Assembly (NCBI GenBank): GCA_040386155.1
Contig: JAZKFZ010000003.1
Span: 496,001-560,000 of the forward strand
Origin: M0103 sp040386155
GTDB lineage: Bacteria > Bacteroidota > Bacteroidia > Flavobacteriales_D > Crocinitomicaceae
DNA length: 64,000 nucleotides
Direction of reading: 5' to 3'
Part shown: piece by piece, positions 61,765-64,000 of the stretch
How the letters are laid out: the number at the start of each line of letters is the position of its first letter
How positions within the stretch are numbered: position 1 is the stretch's first letter
Translations under genes and position numbers: made by a program
Notes under the pieces: model-generated
Databases searched by the model: none
What the model was told of the DNA's origin: nothing
Seen by the model: only the letters and a program-made list of their open reading frames with translations

Positions 61765-63297
61765 CTATTCCCACTCAATTGTTGCAGGTGGTTTAGAACT
61801 AATATCGTAGGTTACGCGATTGATTCCCTTCACCTGATTGATGATTTTATTTGAGATTTTTGCTAAAAATTCATACGGTAAATGACACCAATCTGCTGTC
61901 ATTCCATCCGTTGAACTTACTGCTCTCAAGGCAACAGCATTTTCATACGTGCGTTCATCTCCCATTACCCCAACCGACTGAATTGGAAGGAAAATGGCGC
62001 CCGCTTGCCAAACATCATCATACAATCCGTCTTCTTTCAAGCCATTAATAAAAATAGCATCAACATCTTGCAAAATGCGTACTTTTTCAGCCGTTACTTC
62101 TCCAAGAATTCGAATTCCTAATCCTGGACCTGGGAAAGGATGACGACCTAGAATCTTTTCATCTATTTCCATGGAACGACCAATTCTTCGCACTTCATCT
62201 TTGAACAACAATCGAAGGGGCTCAACGACTTTTAGCTGCATATAGTCGGGTAATCCACCAACATTGTGGTGCGATTTGATCGTTTGAGAAGGACCACCAT
62301 TGACAGAAACTGATTCAATAACATCTGGATAAATAGTTCCTTGTCCCAACCATTTAGCATCTTCTACGAGTTTCGATTCTTCATCAAAAACATCGATAAA
62401 CGTCTTTCCAATGGCTTTCCGTTTCAACTCTGGATCGGTCAGTCCTTTTAATGCTGCATAAAACTTTTCTGAAGCATCCACTCCTTTCACATTCAAGCCC
62501 ATTCCTTGGTAGGACTCGAGTACAGAAGCAAATTCATCTTTTCTAAGCAATCCGTTGTCAACAAAGATGCAATGCAAGTTGGTACCTATTGCTTTGTGCA
62601 ACAATACTGCTGCTACGGAAGAATCTACTCCGCCAGAAAGTCCAAGAATGACTTTATCATTGCCAAGTTGTTGCTGTAAATTGCTTACAGTTTCTTCAAC
62701 AAATGATTCAGGTGTCCACGCTTGAGAACAGCCACAGATATCTACCAAAAAATTTTTCAAAAGAATTGATCCTTCCGATGAATGGTAGACTTCTGGATGG
62801 AATTGAATTCCGTATGTTTTCTCTCCGTCGATTTGATAACCTGCAAATTCAACATCATGCGTACTAGCAATTTTTGAAAAGTTGGCAGGAATGGTTTTGA
62901 TGGTATCTCCGTGCGACATCCACACTTGCGATCCCATCGACATGTTTTTTGTTAGTTGATTGCTCGTGTCTACAAACGATAGATTTGCACGACCGTATTC
63001 ACGAATAGTTGAAGGCAATACTTCTCCCCCATAATTTTGAGCAAGGTATTGAGCGCCGAAACATACCCCTAACAAAGGAAATTTTCCTTTTATAGCACTT
63101 AAATCGGGTTTAGGAGATGCCGCGTCTCTAGTAGAAAAAGGACTTCCAGAAAGAATTACACCTTTAATATTGTCTGTTAATTCTGGACATTTATTCCATG
63201 GATGAATTTCACTATAAATATTCAACTCTCTAACTCTTCGGGCAATTAACTGTGTATATTGCGAGCCAAAGTCTAAAATCAAAATCATTTCTTGCAT
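61765..63297 (-). CDS. guaA: GMP synthase (glutamine-hydrolysing)
   Basis: Aminates XMP to GMP with glutamine and ATP. It has 510 residues. The class I glutaminase domain has Cys79 in GVCFGAQ, His167 and Glu169 in QFHPEV. The ATP-pyrophosphatase domain has the PP-loop SGGVDS at 221-226, and the C-terminal dimerisation domain holds HHNVGGLP and the terminal KPPATIEWE. The start gives a three-residue lead (MQE) before the usual MILILDFGSQYT. A -7 box lies exactly four bases before this ATG. It is a single-gene transcript, or leads into the LysM-hemF unit. Confidence 0.97.
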   Translation of the reverse strand: MQEMILILDFGSQYTQLIARRVRELNIYSEIHPWNKCPELTDNIKGVILSGSPFSTRDAASPKPDLSAIKGKFPLLGVCFGAQYLAQNYGGEVLPSTIREYGRANLSFVDTSNQLTKNMSMGSQVWMSHGDTIKTIPANFSKIASTHDVEFAGYQIDGEKTYGIQFHPEVYHSSEGSILLKNFLVDICGCSQAWTPESFVEETVSNLQQQLGNDKVILGLSGGVDSSVAAVLLHKAIGTNLHCIFVDNGLLRKDEFASVLESYQGMGLNVKGVDASEKFYAALKGLTDPELKRKAIGKTFIDVFDEESKLVEDAKWLGQGTIYPDVIESVSVNGGPSQTIKSHHNVGGLPDYMQLKVVEPLRLLFKDEVRRIGRSMEIDEKILGRHPFPGPGLGIRILGEVTAEKVRILQDVDAIFINGLKEDGLYDDVWQAGAIFLPIQSVGVMGDERTYENAVALRAVSSTDGMTADWCHLPYEFLAKISNKIINQVKGINRVTYDISSKPPATIEWE

Positions 63298-63309
63298 AAT
63301 GCAAATTTA
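63298..63309 (-). promoter_or_regulatory. -7 box four bases before guaA (leaderless candidate)
   Basis: On the minus strand TAAATTTG (63309-63302), then CATT, then the ATG at 63297. Confidence 0.58.
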
Positions 63310-63666
63310 GTCAGAAATGACGAAAAAAATGAGTGGAAATCTATTTTAGAATCAACATAAATTGTTAATAAGTCTTATTGCTTTAATTACAGCTTCTTTT
63401 TAACCACGGATGCACGGATTTTCTCTTGAAATAAAACATAGATGAGAATTGGTGAAGGAATGACACAGTTGTTAAATACAATGAGTTATATAAAATATAT
63501 CTGTGCATCCGTGGCTAATTTATGTTTAGTTACATCGACTGACAATTTGTCTGAATACTTGATTGTGGAATAGTTTGTGACAAAAACAGGTGAAATAAAT
63601 TTTTGAACTTCAACAACAATCAATTGATTTCATTAATTTTGAAACTTCGCAAAAACTGACAATACA
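63310..63666. other. Intergenic region between guaA and secA
   Basis: About 360 bases without a gene. It holds the 120-bp inverted-repeat element (63400-63518). A possible secA -7 box (TAATTTTG, 63634-63641) lies 25 bases before the ATG. No tRNA or ORF was seen. Confidence 0.6.
63400..63518. repeat. Inverted-repeat element (MITE-like) ahead of secA
   Basis: 20-base arms at 63400-63419 and 63499-63518 match at 18 of 20 positions after complementing (CCACGGATGCAC core). The 79-base interior has no ORF. No flanking duplication is obvious by eye. Confidence 0.75.
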
Positions 63667-64000
63667 ATGATACAAGATTTATTAAAGAAAATCTTCGGTG
63701 ACAAATCCGCAAAAGACAGAAAAGACTATCAACCAATTATTGATAAAGCAAATATTTTCTTCAACCAATTTCAATCACTCAGTGATGATGAATTGCGTGC
63801 TAAAACAAAAGAATTTCAAACAAGAGTTTTGGCCTATGTGCAAAACCTTGAGGACGAATTGATTGCACTTAAAAATAAAGCGCAAGACGTTGGCACACCT
63901 ATTACTCAAAAGGAAGAATTGTTTGAGAAAATTGATGCGCTGACTAAAACAATCGATGATAAAACAGAAGAAGTTTTACTGGAAATTATGCCAGAAGCAT
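63667..64000 (+). CDS. secA: Preprotein translocase subunit SecA, N-terminal part (cut by window edge)
   Basis: The last 334 bases are the start of secA: 111 codons from the ATG at 63667. The first residues (MIQDLLKKIFGDKSAKDRK) and the DYQPIIDKANIFFNQFQSLSDDELRAKT pattern are typical of Bacteroidota SecA, which has an insertion-rich early region (here the charged stretch with TKTIDDKTEEVL). The Walker A motif lies beyond the window. SecA is the ATPase motor that drives preproteins through SecYEG, including T9SS cargo such as the giant adhesin. Confidence 0.93.
   Translation, partial: MIQDLLKKIFGDKSAKDRKDYQPIIDKANIFFNQFQSLSDDELRAKTKEFQTRVLAYVQNLEDELIALKNKAQDVGTPITQKEELFEKIDALTKTIDDKTEEVLLEIMPEA

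Overview
The window is AT-rich, gene-dense chromosomal DNA from a member of the Bacteroidota, most likely order Flavobacteriales and perhaps close to the Crocinitomicaceae/Cryomorphaceae (the family level is inference). The evidence is three secreted proteins with type IX secretion (T9SS) C-terminal signals (19362-20165, 20644-21780 and the giant protein at 48866-58504), Bacteroidota-type -7 promoter boxes (TAnnTTTG), few Shine-Dalgarno sequences, a ClpC/GyrA/SecA set with typical flavobacterial sequence, S46 and GH92 enzymes, and DUF6702 and DUF6089-like families. No tRNA, rRNA, CRISPR array, transposase, integrase or phage gene was seen. The window is core genome with one striking accessory-like locus.

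Layout. 1-5.4 kb (minus): the N-terminal part of an M1 peptidase cut by the window edge, a DUF6702 protein, then pyrG-yidC. 5.5-13.9 kb: an unknown multipass membrane protein, a beta-barrel-like secreted protein, a LytS/LytR-type two-component pair, a minus-strand usp-cvfB-glycosyltransferase operon, a secreted unknown and rpe. 13.9-20.2 kb: an L,D-transpeptidase, then plus-strand rhomboid protease, class IV aminotransferase, MtfA-like peptidase, a lipoprotein plus DUF4268 pair and a T9SS cargo. 20.2-26.9 kb (minus): lipoproteins, a PHB-depolymerase-like esterase, HMG-CoA lyase with pyrD, an outer-membrane barrel and an ECF sigma factor overlapping a membrane-anchored partner. 27.1-37.2 kb (plus): rarA, a lipid acyltransferase, a beta-propeller, an HD hydrolase, a ROK kinase, a GH92 mannosidase and an S46 dipeptidyl-peptidase. 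37.3-48.8 kb: an antiporter, a sterol-desaturase-family enzyme, clpC, gyrA with a TPR protein, aroB and proline dehydrogenase.

48.87-58.5 kb holds one gene of about 9.6 kb encoding a roughly 3,212-residue secreted protein. Its core is 29 tandem copies of a 76-residue (228-nt) Ig/PKD-like domain, followed by four divergent copies, PKD-type domains and a gliding-motility-type (CHU_C, T9SS type B) C-terminus. The repeats are organised at nested periods of 228, 684 and 1,368 nt. A small secreted protein lies just upstream in the same transcription unit. 59.0-63.3 kb carries hemF, a LysM/periplasmic-binding fusion and guaA (all minus). The window ends with the start of secA, preceded by an inverted-repeat element.

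How it fits together. Most genes are housekeeping: nucleotide synthesis (pyrG, pyrD, guaA), haem (hemF), shikimate (aroB), membrane and secretion functions (yidC, secA), DNA maintenance (gyrA, rarA) and proteolysis (clpC). Around them are cell-surface and degradative functions (M1, S46, GH92, esterase, giant adhesin). The most general pattern found is a group of genes whose -7 promoter box lies exactly four bases before the start codon, which predicts leaderless mRNAs. The most striking single object is the hierarchical repeat array in the giant surface protein.
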